Below are positions 13,024 through 25,771 of a DNA stretch of 64,000 nt, piece after piece. The translations under genes were made by a program, and so were the position numbers. The notes under the pieces were generated by a model. The model was given only the letters and a program-made list of their open reading frames with translations. It had not been told where the DNA came from and ran no database searches. The first letter of the stretch is position 1. Each line of letters starts with the position of its first letter. The DNA is from Maratus speciosus (Eukaryota > Arthropoda > Arachnida > Araneae > Salticidae), in contig OZ010798.1 in NCBI GenBank assembly GCA_963932465.1, positions 16,972,981 through 17,036,980 of the forward strand, written 5' to 3'.

Positions 13024-13130
13024 ATTGAGGAATCAAATGATGAAGCTTTAGGCATCAATGCCCTGCCTAATGAAATTATTTTGAAAATTTTTGGTTATCT
13101 AGAACAGAACCAACTGGGACAAATTGCACG
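13024..13130 (+). CDS. F-box exon of an F-box/LRR protein gene (internal coding exon)
   Basis: This exon encodes 35 residues plus two bases of a split Arg codon. An acidic lead-in (IEESNDEALGIN) is followed by the first half of an F-box, with the signature LPNEIILKIFGYL and then EQNQLGQIAR. F-boxes bind Skp1 and place the protein in SCF ubiquitin ligases as the substrate-choosing subunit. The exon follows a pyrimidine/TA-rich tract ending in TAG and stops at a good donor, GTATGT at 13131. The in-frame TAG just upstream means an earlier exon must supply the start codon; I could not find it. The split codon (CG + T) joins in frame to the exon at 23661 and completes the F-box (RVCSRWNMLT, VLWKKVD). 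F-box identity is firm from the motif. The upstream boundary is the less certain end. Confidence 0.85.
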
Positions 13131-14809
13131 GTATGTATTTTTTAAATATATATTAGTCTTTTGAATGTATGTTATTTATACTTCTCCTATACTACACATT
13201 CAAATCTAGAAAATTGAGATCAACTTTATACATGTAGGTTTTGAAAAACTGATGCTAAATCAGGAATTTTTATTCCATTTGTGTTGTAACACTTTAAAAG
13301 TTTAAGCCTTAGATCATTAATCTTAATTTTTTAACGTTTGAATACAGAAAGTTGATGGATAAAATAATTCCTAAAATTATTCAGTGTATCCTTTTATTAA
13401 AACAAATAAAAAAGTAAACCTAAAAACATATTAGTTTGATCTTTTTTATAAGGATTACCTGATTATTAAAGATTAAATGATATTATCACGTCCAGTGAAG
13501 ATCTTCTATAGATAGGTTGCCATTCATTTCCTTTAGATTGGGATATTTGATAGCACCCAATTATTTTCTTTATCTTAACGTCATGGATATTTTCATGTTA
13601 TTTATAAAATTTGAATTTTTTTTTTCATTAATAGGCAAATAACAATTTTGTAATGCATATTTACAAATAATTCTTTCAAAATGAATATAAAATATTTTAT
13701 AATGGATTTCCCCCTATTTATGCTTCATCAAGTGATGAAATATGTAAAGAAACACGCTAGTCGCACCTTTTATGCCATGTAATTTTCACTTTGACATCAA
13801 ATCTACATTGTCCATTAGAAAATCTTTGTAAAAGTATTGTTTTAAAATATGACACAATTTTAACCATTTTGATACATAACAATTTAATTATTTTAAAGTT
13901 TTCTTTCTTTTTTCAATTTGTGTTAACATATATTTCAATTAAAAATTTAGCATTTAGAAAAAATATAGAAAATGGATTAAATGTTACATTTTGAGTATAG
14001 CATTGTGAAAATGATGTAATTTTCATTATTTAATTATTTTTGCATATAATATTAATAATTTAATTATATTTTGTCGTAATATTAATCATTTTAAAGATTT
14101 CTTATTTTTTGTAATTGTCATCTAAATATATTTTTTGGTTGAACTGTTTGTAAATATTATTATTTGGACTTATTTTAAAATCTGGAACAATAGATAAATA
14201 TTGGCTATTTGAAACTGTGTATATTTATATATAAATATACTTATATAATATGATATATATTTTTTATGTCAAAATTTTAAACTAAAATAACTAACAAACA
14301 ATAAAATTCAAAAGTCAGAATTTGTTAGAATGTCTTTACATGTCACAATCAGGGTCCATTCTTCTGTGTATGTATCATTTTACAGTTCATTTGATATCTA
14401 GAAAATTTTGAAATGGCGCTCCTTTTTAAAATTTGTTCTAACTAATTTCAGACACACAAAAACAGGAATCAGGCTGAAAATTGTGTAAAGCCACAGGTTA
14501 AGGTTTCGAATTTTCTTTGTTTCATACTTTAAAAATTTTTATTCAAAGTTAATTGATGCATTCAATTAAAATTTAATTATGTTTCAATATATGAAATTTT
14601 TATTCAAAATCTTTAGATGGAAAACTGTAAGTGAAAAAACCATAATTGAAGATTTATTTTGTTTTATGTATTCTTTTATTAGAATGGATAAAATAAATCC
14701 TTAAAATTGTAAAAAAAAAAAAAAAATACAAAATTATTTTTAATTAAATCAATTGGACAATGAAATTTAAAAAATATAGTAATTTTTTTTTATAATTAAA
14801 CTGTTTTAA

Positions 14810-15530
14810 CATTATATGTATAATAGCACTAAGTGTATAACGCTTCCAGAGTGAACTCATCCGGATCCCACTTCGCTTTATAGTATTCCATTCAGCCATT
14901 TTTATTCAAAATTATTTTTTCGAATAAAACTTCATAAAAGTTATATTTTTAGAAAGATTATTCAAAATAAATTAACATTTGAGCGATGACTTATATTCAA
15001 TTATTTATATATTCTGAGATAACTTCAGTTGAAATTACTTTGGCAGCTCAATCTCCCCCTCCATAAGTAAACATTCGTTTGAATCGCATTCGTTGTAAAC
15101 TCTTATGCTTTGTTGGCGCCATCTATCGGTAGTTAAAATAAAAAAGTTTCTTTTGAAATTCTTTGAACTCTGAAGACACTGAGAAAAAAATGAATAGTAT
15201 TTCTTATAAAATGTAATTAGACTATCGGGAATTATTATATACATATATCAAAGCAAATAAAATTTTGTATTTTTGTATTTAGTAGGGAAAATAAGTTTGT
15301 AATTTAATAAAAGAATTTGAGGGGGAAAAATCTGTTAATGCAATTAATAATTGCAATTTACTTAAGTGATAAAATGTCATTTTTAATTGTCAAAATTTAT
15401 TACAGGTTTCTTTATACATGTTTTTAAAAAATCAGGATTTAATATGAGTTGAACTGTTTAAAATTTAAGTTACATAGTTATTATTTTGGAGCTAGCTATC
15501 GGCAATTAATCCATGAAGGACTCTTTTTTT
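14810..15530. repeat. Intronic duplicate block, copy A1
   Basis: About 720 bp nearly identical to 17046-17765. Shared marks: AGTGTATAACGCTTCCAGAG, GGCGCCATCTATCGGTAG and ATCCATGAAGGACTC. It ends where the Harbinger-like copy starts. Confidence 0.88.
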
Positions 15531-16487
15531 CAGGAAGATCTCCATACGGGCATATTCAGAAAAATCTGAAAAAAATTACAGAATGTTCTTCTCATGTGGA
15601 TATATGTATGTTTATAATTTTTTTTGGCGGAACCTCGATAGAACGTTCGTAAAAAAATAATGAACATTTCGTTTATTTGGCAATTTATCATCGGTTGACG
15701 ATGAAATGAAATTTCGAAAAATGCTTTTTTATGTCGAATACTCTTTAAGATAAAAATGTTTCATATTGAACTTATTTAAATAAATTTAATGTAAATAACT
15801 TTAGTTTTGTCAACTTTAGTTTAATTTAACTATAGTTTTGTCATGTATATATATATATATATTTATTTATAATAAAAGTTAAATATCAAATTTTAGGAAT
15901 GAAATGAAAAATGACAAAATTAAAATAAATTAAAATTGTTTCAATATCTCAAAATTAAGTCCAATTGAGCACTGTCGAGTCGATTCAATTTTGTTTCTAT
16001 AGAAACGACGAAATCTTTGATATTGAAATTGAAATGAATAACTGATAAATGAATCTTGCCTGTATTTTTGAATACGCTTAAATATATGAAAGTATTTTTT
16101 ATATATGAAATTGTTTTTAAAATAATAAAATTAAATAACAAGCAACATAAATATGTAATACGAAAAAATGTATTTATTAAGCTCTCTCATTGTTTATGCT
16201 TAAATTCATTAAATATTTTTTACACACATTCTAAAAATCAATTAACAAACAATTTTCAGGTGCATTAAAATCGTTTGCTTTTGTTGAGGAAAAGTACTGA
16301 TCGCCAAATCGCGTGACGCTTTCGTCTTTTCGTGCCAAATACTCGAAAGTATTTTATTTTTTTACAGACTTTCTACTGTAATTCCGCCGCTAAATTTGAC
16401 TGATGCTTTATTACATACATAAGTAGTTTAATTGGTATTTTTTTTTTCAAAATATTCTGAGTATGCCCAGTAAGGAGACCTTCCTTG
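15531..16487. mobile_element. PIF/Harbinger-like MITE, copy 2
   Basis: Same family as 3939-4875 across its length, with shared internal marks (GGCGGAACCTCGATAGAACG, ATTCCGCCGCTAAATTTGA). The right end GGTCTCCTTACTGGGCATAC (reversed) is intact and followed by TAA. The left end is worn (CAGGAAGATCTCC). The left flank is not TAA, so the insertion site cannot be confirmed. Confidence 0.7.
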
Positions 16488-17045
16488 TAAGTAATATGAA
16501 TATTCTGCCTGATGTAAAAAGTATCGGAGAGAAAAGAAAAAGCCTTTTTGCGGAATTCCAGTTTCGCACATTTATAGTGACGGTGTCATAACGGTGATCT
16601 TTCGAATGAGAAAATTTTTAAATTTCGAAGTGAACTTTCAGGAAATGATTCTAGTAAGGAAATTACATCTGGTGATGATGACAATTTTGACATAAATGAG
16701 GAAACAAATTTTGGTAAAAATGCCCATAAAATCTCACGGTCCGAATCCAGTTAAAGCGAGAGTGAGCTGAATGAAAATAGCCAATTAATGCTGTGGCGGG
16801 AGTGATGAAACTGCAATAAATCGAAAGTGTTTGATGAAGTTATAAAACAAAGCACAGAATTTTAAAAAAATGAGAGAAAGTGTCATATCCCAAACCAACA
16901 AGAATCCCAATAATTAGTAGCAATCTGTATTAAGAGATGGCAGCACTACACAGTCGGAGATTATAAGGTTTAGCATGCAACCAGATATAGCCAGGCAGTT
17001 GTAAGAAATGATTTGTTCTGAGAGCTGCGTTTAGCGGCTGTTGTA
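16488..17045. other. Unclassified spacer between duplicate blocks, possible dead transposon coding
   Basis: Less AT-biased than its surroundings. A short + frame reads as acidic (EITSGDDDNFDINEETNFG, then KNAHKISRSES), like the acidic N-terminus of some transposases, but broken by stops. No domain can be named. Confidence 0.3.
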
Positions 17046-17765
17046 CATTATATGTATAATAGCACTAAGTGTATAACGCTTCCAGAGTGAACTCATCTGG
17101 ATCCCACTTCGCTTTATAGTATTCCATTCGGCCATTTTTATTCAAAATTATTTTTTCGAATAAAACTTCATAAAAGTTATATTTTTAGAAAGATTATTCA
17201 AAATAAATTAACATTTGAGCGACGACTTATATTCAATTATGTATATATTCTGAGATAACTTCAGTTGAAATTACTTTGGCAGCTCAATCTCCGCCTCCAT
17301 AAGTAACCATTCGTTTGAATCGCATTCGTTGTAAACTCTTATGCTTTGTTGGCGCCATCTATCGGTAGTTAAAATAAAAAAAGTTTCCTTTGAAATTCTT
17401 TGAACTCTGAAGACACTGAGAAAAAAATGAATAGTATTTCTTATAAAATGTAATTAGACTATCAGGAATTATTATATACATATATCAAAGCAAATAAAAT
17501 TTTGTATTTTTGTATTTAGTAGGAAAAATAAATTTGTAATTTAATAAAAGAATTTGAGGGGAAAAAATCTGTTAGTGCAATTAATAATTGCAATTTACTT
17601 AAGTGATAAAATGTCATTTTTAATTGTCAAAATTTATTACAGGTTTCTTTATACATGTTTTTAAAAAATCAGGATTTAATCTGAGTTGAACTGTTTAAAA
17701 TTTAAGTTACATAATTATTATTTTGGAGCTATTGGCAATTAATCCATGAAGGACTCTTTTTTTTT
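17046..17765. repeat. Intronic duplicate block, copy A2
   Basis: Second copy of 14810-15530, direct orientation, differing by scattered substitutions and small indels. After it the intron continues with unrelated AT-rich sequence. Confidence 0.88.
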
Positions 17766-20489
17766 CTGATTTATAAAAAATTGAAGGTTATTGATTTTTT
17801 TAAATGCAATGAACGAAGACGAAAGTTAATTGACAATATGTTTTAAAATAGCCTTATTAGTAATAATTTGCATGTTTTTTGTGAAATAGTTCTTCAGATT
17901 TTGTGAGTGAAGTTCTTCCTTGCAAATTAAGTTTCAATGAAAAATGGGCTGCTTTTATAACTATTTTACCCACCTGACCCTATTAGTCAGATAAGATAAA
18001 ATTTATTACTTCATAATTCTTTTTATAATGCAATGCTTTATCATTCTTTTGAAAATGCAAACACGTCATTCTGACGGGCTATCTTCTAGTTAAGAATAAT
18101 TACTCTATTTGTATATTTTTTATTGCAATAAAGTCATTAAACATAGAATGCGAAACTTTCTTTTATTAGTAGAATTAAAAGATATTTAAATATATATTTA
18201 ATATTATTAAAAGATAATAATATTATTAAAAGAAGCCCTTAAAATTGTTATTAAAAAAAAAATGCAAAGTTTCTTTTACTTAAACACAGTGGGCAATGAG
18301 TTTATAAAATGTAGTATTTTTTTTTTTTTTTTAGTTTGATTCATTTTTGAGTAGTTTTTTTAATATTTCGATTGTTTTAAAGCTAAGAATAATTACTATA
18401 TATATATATTTATTTATTTATTGTCATATTAACTGCTTCCCTGATTATTCAGAGTTATCTCGGGTTCATATGTGTATTACAATTAATTATTATCCTGAGA
18501 AAACTCCGCACAGTATAACTTGTCACTACTATTTGTTTTATCCCATTTTTACTTGGCATGAAGCTTAAAAATGAAGAAAATATTTTTACTAATAAATTAT
18601 ATATAATATTTGATTGGTAGTTTTTCAGGTTTTGTGATATTAAATGCAATGATGTGATTATTTTTTGCTTTTAAAAAATATGGTAAAGGAAACAGTTAAT
18701 GCATTGATATACATGTTAAATGCAAAACTTACTTTTAATTGTTTAGGTAAAAAGAAAACTTAAAATTGCGAAAAAACATATGAATCTTCTTTCAATCCAT
18801 TGGAGAATATAATTTAGAAAATTTCAACTTTCGTCTTATCAAACTCCGAACAGCAGACCTTTTATGTAATAGACCTGCGCTTTATGTTACTTGGTGATGT
18901 TACCTTATATTTACATTACTTGGTTTAGTTATTGAAAAATATTATGATTAAGTAAACCTGCTTAGACAGAATCATAAGACACAGGAGAAAAATTCCATTT
19001 TAATCAGTCTTTTGTCTCAGCTGGTATAATTGTATAGAAGGGAGAATGATATTTTGGCATTTAAAACAGAATTCCATTATTGACAAGTTCCGCTTTCATA
19101 AAGTTTAATGTATTTTTATGTCCTTATTTAGAAGCTGCTGTCCTGCTTTGTCTCCTTGTCTTGCAGTTTGTGACACTCACCTGGCAATACTAGTTGTCAC
19201 ATAGTTTGACTTCATCACACTGTGTTCATCTTGGTGAAATTTGTATCTTCCTAAAGGGTTTCAGTGAAATGCTGTGATCTTTTGGAGCTGCATAAATACT
19301 TAATTTATCATTAATGAACTCTTAAGACTGCTGCTTTAATTCTTTCTGGTCCTTTCTAGTCTTTTTTATTTTTTCTTTTCATCTATTATAGATAATATTT
19401 AAATGAAACAAAAGTTACTATCAACTTTCCCATTTATATTACATTATATTTCTTGCAGTGGATACTACAGCAATTTTCACATCTTCCTTTAATCAATTTT
19501 AAACATTTTTCTTTCTATCACTCCATTTTACTGTTGGCTTATAGAATAAACTTAAATTCTTTTACATAAATAAACACTGACTCTTCATTATATACTATGT
19601 ATATTAAAAAGATTTCCAAAAACACTTAATTAAGAGAGTTTTGACCAACTGGTCAATCGTCCCTCATACTTATTGAGTCAAGACTCCATAGCCATTTTGT
19701 AATGAATAGCACATGGTTAAGTTTAATTTACTGTACAAACATTATGTCTTCAATGAAAGCTCGATATTTCTGCATTACTTAAAACCTACTAATTTAAAGT
19801 TTTATGATATATTTTACCTGCAAAAATCTTACAAAATATTTGTAGTTGAAAACACTTCACCATTGATTATTTCCACACTCATTTCGATTATCTGTGTGAA
19901 ACAAAGACTGTTGTTTGAGCATTCCAGTAGTTTTGGTTGCTACCTATTTTTTAAACTGAAATTCTTTTAAATATGAAAACTGAAGTTTGGATCAAGCTTC
20001 CCCTATGTGGTCAACCCTACTCAATCTTCCCTATAAGGAGACAGAAAGAGATTTAAAATAGTTAGATTCAAAAAATAGGTAGAAGAATGAATGAAAACGT
20101 TTTTAACGGGATGGAGGAATGAACTACCAGTTTTAAACTAACACATTCTGAATCAATTTTAATAACTTGTAATAAATATAATATAAAGTAACCTGAAACA
20201 TTTAAATAACTTTAGCCTAGAAAACTACTCTGAATCATGTTTGCTGGAATTTTAAATTGTTGCTAAAGAGCTTTTCCACATAACGATTAGTTATAAAATT
20301 TTGTTTTACCCTCACAGAACCTCTTACAAGTATAAAAATACACAAGTAATATAGAAAGTTATTCAATTCTGTTTCATTTTTAAGCCTATTCTCAAACTCA
20401 ACTTGTCTACTCCAGACACTTTTGTAATCTATTTTTTTTTTCAAACATCAAATTAGCAGATGTTCTTATTAAGGAATTGTAATTGAACT

Positions 20490-20490
<1 letters not shown>

Positions 20491-20530
<40 letters not shown>
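20491..20530. repeat. Poly(T) tract of about 40 bases
   Basis: Uninterrupted T run followed by GTAAAATTGC. Could be the reversed poly(A) tail of a retroposed sequence, but no body was recognised. Confidence 0.7.
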
Positions 20531-20531
<1 letters not shown>

Positions 20532-22280
20532 TAAAATTGCAGGAGATTTTTCAAAATATTTATCAAAGTTGGCATTTTGAACAAAATTTGCAAAATGTAT
20601 ATGTGGCATATAAATTTTCTGTATCTTTAAAATGCTATGTACTTCTATATTAATTTTTGAAATTTACTTAAACAGTTTCTTTTGTGATATGTGTTCAATC
20701 ATAAATGACTGCAACTAATAAATAAATAAAAAGCTATGTTAAAAAATAAATTCCTATCATCTGTACATGCCTTACAATCATTTCTACAAAATATAATTGA
20801 GAAAGGAAAATTAATTATACATTTTATCCTAATACATTTTGAAAATCTATATGTTTCTGCAGAGAATGGTGCAATCCAAATCCTTCATTTCATTTGCTAT
20901 GTAAATAGCTGTCAAGTTTGAAGTTTTTCTTGGTATTTGTGATGCAACCAATCAAAGTAGCTGATTGAGTATTTTGGATGGTTGCATAAAATTTGTTTTC
21001 TGAAAGCTTAGGTACTCCAAATTGATCCCAAGCTATTTATACTCCCTGTGGGTGGCGCCTCTGCATCGGCAGCAGAATAAAAATTTGGGCATGGTGTTAG
21101 GCAGGGAGAAAGAAAAAAGACCGGCAATCTGAAAACAGAAAAATGTTTACCAATAAAGGTCCTTTACGGAAGATTGTACTTCTTTAGGTCAACTTTGTTT
21201 CAGCCCTCAAGGGTATAATTCATTGCTATAAAGTAGTTTTGTGAAATGCCAGTTTCTTTTGATATTTCTTGCTCATTGAACGCAATGCTGTAGCAGACAG
21301 ACAACGACTTTCTATGTGCTCTCAATGCTTGAACTTTATTTCATCTCAAAACCGTGTTTTTCTAACTGGAACAACCATTTTTCTTGAACTGTTCAACATA
21401 TTTCCTTCATTTTTTTTAAAATAAAGGTAATCATTTTTTCTGAATCTTATATCAATTAAAAATTATATTTTTACCAGTTATCTTTTTGAGCTCACAGAAG
21501 TTAAAAACAAAACCTGAAAATATGATATTTGTTTATTCAAATGACTCCCATTTTTGTCAAAACTCAACTTTTAAAAGTAAATTTTGGTGTAAGCTCCAAA
21601 GAATAGAATGTCCTTCCATAATTTTTCAACTAAATTTGTTTCATATGCTTGGGACCAAATAAAATGATTGAAAGTTGATGGCACATAGTTGCAGGTACTC
21701 CCCATCATATAAGGCATATTCACATTTTTTTATACACAAAAATCTTAATACTTAAGTGAAATGTCAATAAATATTGTGTGAACAGATAATCTCTTCTTTG
21801 TTACCAAACACAAATTTAAAAAATACGTTAATTGTGTAGGCCAAAGTAGAAGGGCACCCTTAGATTAGCAGTCCCCTACATTTCGTACTTTAACACTTTT
21901 TATAAAAGTATTTTTTAAACTGTACATTATTAAAAAGAAAAAAATACTTGAGAAAAAGCATGCATTTTATTCATTTTATACAAAACATAGAAACCACAAA
22001 GCCCTCCCCTATTGCCCTAAAAGGTGAGTTATTTACTTTAAGTGAGGGCGGGGGGAAATGTGGAGACACATGTTTTAATAACTGAAGGGCAATAGAGTGG
22101 CAATGTGTTTGTTTATTTTCAATTGAATGGACATCAATTTTATTTTTTTCTATTTGTTGCTCAATTCCCAAGGAACTTCCCTTTCCTTTTCCGTCACAAC
22201 TGTATAGTTATTAAATTTTCTATAATTTTAATTATGTTGATGAAGAAATCCTCTAATAAAACTAAAAAAAAAAAAAATTT

Positions 22281-22400
22281 GAAAATCAGTCGGGCATTAT
22301 TGTTATGAAAATAATGGTAATTAGAATGAATTCAACTGAAATTTGCATTACATATTCTTTTTCATGTGTTCGTGATTTAAACCTGTTCTCAAATCAAAAT
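22281..22400. repeat. Short intronic duplicate, copy 1
   Basis: About 120 bp beginning AAATCAGTCGGGCATTATTG and ending in CCTGTTCTCAAATCAAA; repeated with few changes at 23458-23575. Confidence 0.85.
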
Positions 22401-23457
22401 ACATCAGCAAAAACATTTTTAATCTGTGCATGCATAAAATATTCAAAAAATATATATGCAAATTTTTAGCATCTCAAGCAGTGTTCTTTAATTGAAGTGT
22501 GTGATACAATTTTGTCAAAATGAATTTTAAATCATCATGTAATAGTTGCTAGAAGTTACTCTGTAACTATTATTAAAGAGGTACCACATTCACACAAAAA
22601 GAATTACAGATCACTTTGTTATGTTTGAATAAGAATACCTGAAAGGTTCATGTATGATTTTGTATGATTTTAACATGAGATAAACAAAAGATAACAATAT
22701 AAATGTTTCAATTATCACATACATCTAGTTATTCAATTCTCTCTCATAAGTAATGCATGCTTCAGAAAATGTCATAAATTGTGTTTGCAAACCATGACAG
22801 ATTCACATTGCGAAACAAAATTCCATAAATAAATGCCTCTCGCATAAATTATAACACTCTTTTCTGTATTCATTATCAGTTATCGTAATCAAATCTTTAT
22901 ATAAATTATAAATGTTGTATATTTCTCTGGTTTCCAAGATAGAACAACTTAAATTACAATATTAAGTTGGCATTTTCATAATAAATAAGGACTTTATGTT
23001 GTGTACTTACATATTGAAACATAAGTTGCTATCCAACATGCACTTTATTCAGAGATTTTAAACAGAAATGCTAAAGTTAAAATTAAAAAAATTGAAAAAA
23101 TTCACGATGTTTATCTTTAAAACCATTCTCAGGAATTACCTTCTTGTAATACAAATTGGCAGAAAATTGTTTTGCTTGTTACATTATCAAAACCACATTC
23201 AAACTGAAAGAAGTATCAAAAATTTTATAAAATCATTTAAAATAACCTCAGTGGCGCAGCCTGTTATCCAAAAATAAATTAAAATATACATTAGTGGCAT
23301 ATTACGCATATGGAATATACTTCTTAGGAAAATCTCAAGATTACTCAATAATTGCTTTAAATGTATGGTCTTGTTTTGAAAGAATCTTAGCCTTGTCAAA
23401 GTCAATAAACAAAATACTTCCTTTAAGGAAAGTTCTGGATAATGCAGTTATTTTTTA

Positions 23458-23575
23458 AAAATCAGTCGGGCATTATTGTTATGAAAACAATGGTAGTTAG
23501 AATGAATTCATCTGAAATTTGCATTACATATTCTTTCTCATGTGTTCGTGATTTAAACCTGTTCTCAAATCAAAG
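23458..23575. repeat. Short intronic duplicate, copy 2, about 85 bp before the 3' splice site
   Basis: Direct repeat of 22281-22400. It lies in the region where the branch point of the terminal exon would be expected to begin. Confidence 0.85.
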
Positions 23576-23660
23576 TAGATCTCAAATCATAATTGAAAGT
23601 TTATTATTTTTTAAATGATAAACGTGGTTTTCCTCATTACATTTTCTTTCTTTATTACAG

Positions 23661-24498
23661 TGTATGCAGCAGATGGAATATGTTGACAAGGAGTGCAGTT
23701 CTGTGGAAGAAAGTTGATGAAAAATTTCACTGCAGTCACAAATCCCCCAATACTATGACCAGGTGTTTTATCAACATGCTACCATCTTGTGTCACTAGTA
23801 TCAGATTACATTATAGCAATCTTGATTGGACTGAAGAGCTGAATTTTGAAGAACTTTGTGTAAGGCTGCAAAGAAGATGCCCTCATCTTGAAATGCTAAT
23901 TTTGGAGCATGTTAATTTATCAGATAATTTTCCCTCGGTTATAGGATTATGCAATCAGTTTTTACCAGGTGTAAAGATTTTGGTATTTCGTCATTCTACA
24001 TTTTCTGACTGTTCTACAAGAGGAAAATTTGGTGGTCTTTCGAAAATTGAAGTTTTAGAAGTTAGTGACTGTAACGTTGGACCATTTCAAGAACTTCAGT
24101 TTTCAAACATGCCTAAGTTACGTGTGTTGAATTTGGGAAACTCATGGTTTGGTCCCCCAGCATTTCAATCATTACAGAATCATGGACTTAATTTGGAGGA
24201 ATTATACCTCTGTGGCACAATTTTATCTGAAGATAATTTAATATTTAATAATTCTATGTTTCCTTGTCTGAAGATAATCTGCCTTTGTTCTTATTTTTAT
24301 ATATTTAATGGTGTTGTCTCTGCCATTCAGTCATGCCAGTCATTGCAGAAAATCTACATTGGGGAATGCTATCTGAGAATAAATGTATTATCACATCCAT
24401 TTTTTGAAAACAATAGATGTAAGATTAAAATTATAGAAACAATTGCTGAGCATCATATCCATAATGTAGATTATTCCTACAAAACAAATAAAATTTAA
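23661..24498 (+). CDS. Terminal exon of the F-box/LRR gene: F-box second half plus leucine-rich repeats (FBXL12-like?)
   Basis: The first base completes the Arg codon from 13130, then 278 residues follow to a TAA at 24496-24498. The acceptor is a long pyrimidine tract ending in ACAG at 23660. The start VCSRWNMLTRSAVLWKKVD is the classic second half of an F-box. The remainder is irregular leucine-rich repeat: CPHLEMLIL, LPGVKILVF, KIEVLEVSDC, MPKLRVLNLG, NLEELYLCG, CLKIICL, SLQKIYIGEC. No transmembrane segment or catalytic domain is seen. With the 13024 exon at least 314 residues are visible, near the size of small FBXL proteins. The order (F-box, one CPxL repeat, LS turn, further repeats) resembles FBXL12, but that match is from memory. 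Expected role: substrate receptor of an SCF E3 ligase. AATAAA overlaps the last codons; the real poly(A) site is unknown. Confidence 0.88.
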
Positions 24499-24899
24499 AA
24501 AATATTTCTTCTTCATGTGCATCTTTGTTTTCTTATGTGTCAGATAATTGAGTCATATCATACATTATCGTACGAGCAAATCTTGTGTATGTGTTATGCA
24601 AATTTTATCAAAAAACGGCTTTAAAGAATTTGACTAAATCTTGTATAATGACGTTTTGCGTTAGAGAAGACCAATGGGCTAGGTCACATGACTGAGAAAA
24701 TCAGATTAGTGGGTCATTTTGAGGTCAATGTGAGTCAATGCATTTCAATAGGAATGAAGGTTGAAATAGTAATTTCATGAAAAGTTTAAATTAAATATAT
24801 ATAAAAACTCTATATCTCAAGTTAAAATGTCAGAATCACCTTAATAATTCAAATAAACAGCATAAATACATGATTCACAATACATTTATTATTAAATAG
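24499..24899. other. 3' flank of the F-box/LRR gene
   Basis: Probably holds the 3' UTR and poly(A) site; AATAAA-like hexamers at 24487 and 24852. No other feature. Confidence 0.4.
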
Positions 24900-25005
24900 G
24901 TGCAAATATATAAAAGTTTTAAAACATTTAAAATTATTCAAGATGTTAAAAAGATTGGTGTCAGCTGTCTAAAATTCCCTAGTGCTTACAGCTAAACATT
25001 AGCCA

Positions 25006-25012
25006 TCATCAG
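25006..25012 (-). ncRNA. Hammerhead-like core motif, - strand Penelope-like 3' end
   Basis: On the - strand CTGATGA (25012 to 25006) is followed by a short stem GCTAA/TTAGC and GTAA, one base from the hammerhead GAAA. The partner copy at 31422-31448 has CTAATGA but an intact GAAA, so each copy has lost a different core base. Flanking stems not established. Confidence 0.35.
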
Positions 25013-25771
25013 GGGGGTTAAAATTGAGAAATGCTGTACCTTTAAAGATATACACTGGTTAAATAGCAAAGTGCGAAACTAAAAAAAAGGAGGGGAGGAG
25101 GACAGGAAGGAAAGAGGCGATGCTATAAAAAAAAAGGAAGAGAGGAGGCTTAAAGGATCTATGAAAACCCAGATGCACCGGATATGTCAAGTAATTTAAA
25201 CCATATATGTGGTATATGATAGGATAAAACATCATTACAATTTTACCAGCCTCTTCTCAATATTTCTAGAACTCTCTGAGTATGCAAATATTATATTGTG
25301 ATGCATGTGCAATGATTTCAACTTTACTGAATAGGATATGATTATCTGTAACTTGATTTAAACTGGATAGCACTGTGGATAGTTTTACCTCTTTTGACAT
25401 ATGTTCTTTCATCCTTTTTTGAAATTTTTGAGTGGTTATGCCCACATATGAACAGTACAGAACCATTTATCCAGAATGGTTGAGGTCCGATGTATTCCAG
25501 ATAACTGGTTGGGCATTAAAATAACATCGATTCGATCAGATTTGTAGCATATATGTGGTTTTGATATTGTTTCTAATCAATTGTTAGACTACAGGGATTA
25601 AAAATCTGATCCAAACAAATTAAAAGTTAATAGGAGTTTAAAATAAGGCAATTTATGGGACTGCCCTGCAAGCAAAAGTTCCGCTGTTCCATCTGCATAA
25701 AAATCAAAATGTCTAATATATAACTAAATATGCTTCCATTTCAAATCTTAGTTGTTGGCATGAAGTTATAC

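Larger units (their letters stand above)
13131..23660 (+). other. 10.5-kb intron of the F-box/LRR gene, repeat-filled
   Basis: The intron runs from GTATGT to a pyrimidine-rich ...TTACAG and keeps the reading frame on both sides. It holds a ~720-bp duplicated block (14810-15530 and 17046-17765), a PIF/Harbinger-like copy (15531-16487), a ~120-bp duplicate pair near its 3' end (22281-22400 and 23458-23575), a T run at 20491-20530 and otherwise AT-rich sequence. 13131-14809 and 17766-22280 show no gene. Short open frames there have biased AT-rich composition and no motif. Confidence 0.8.
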
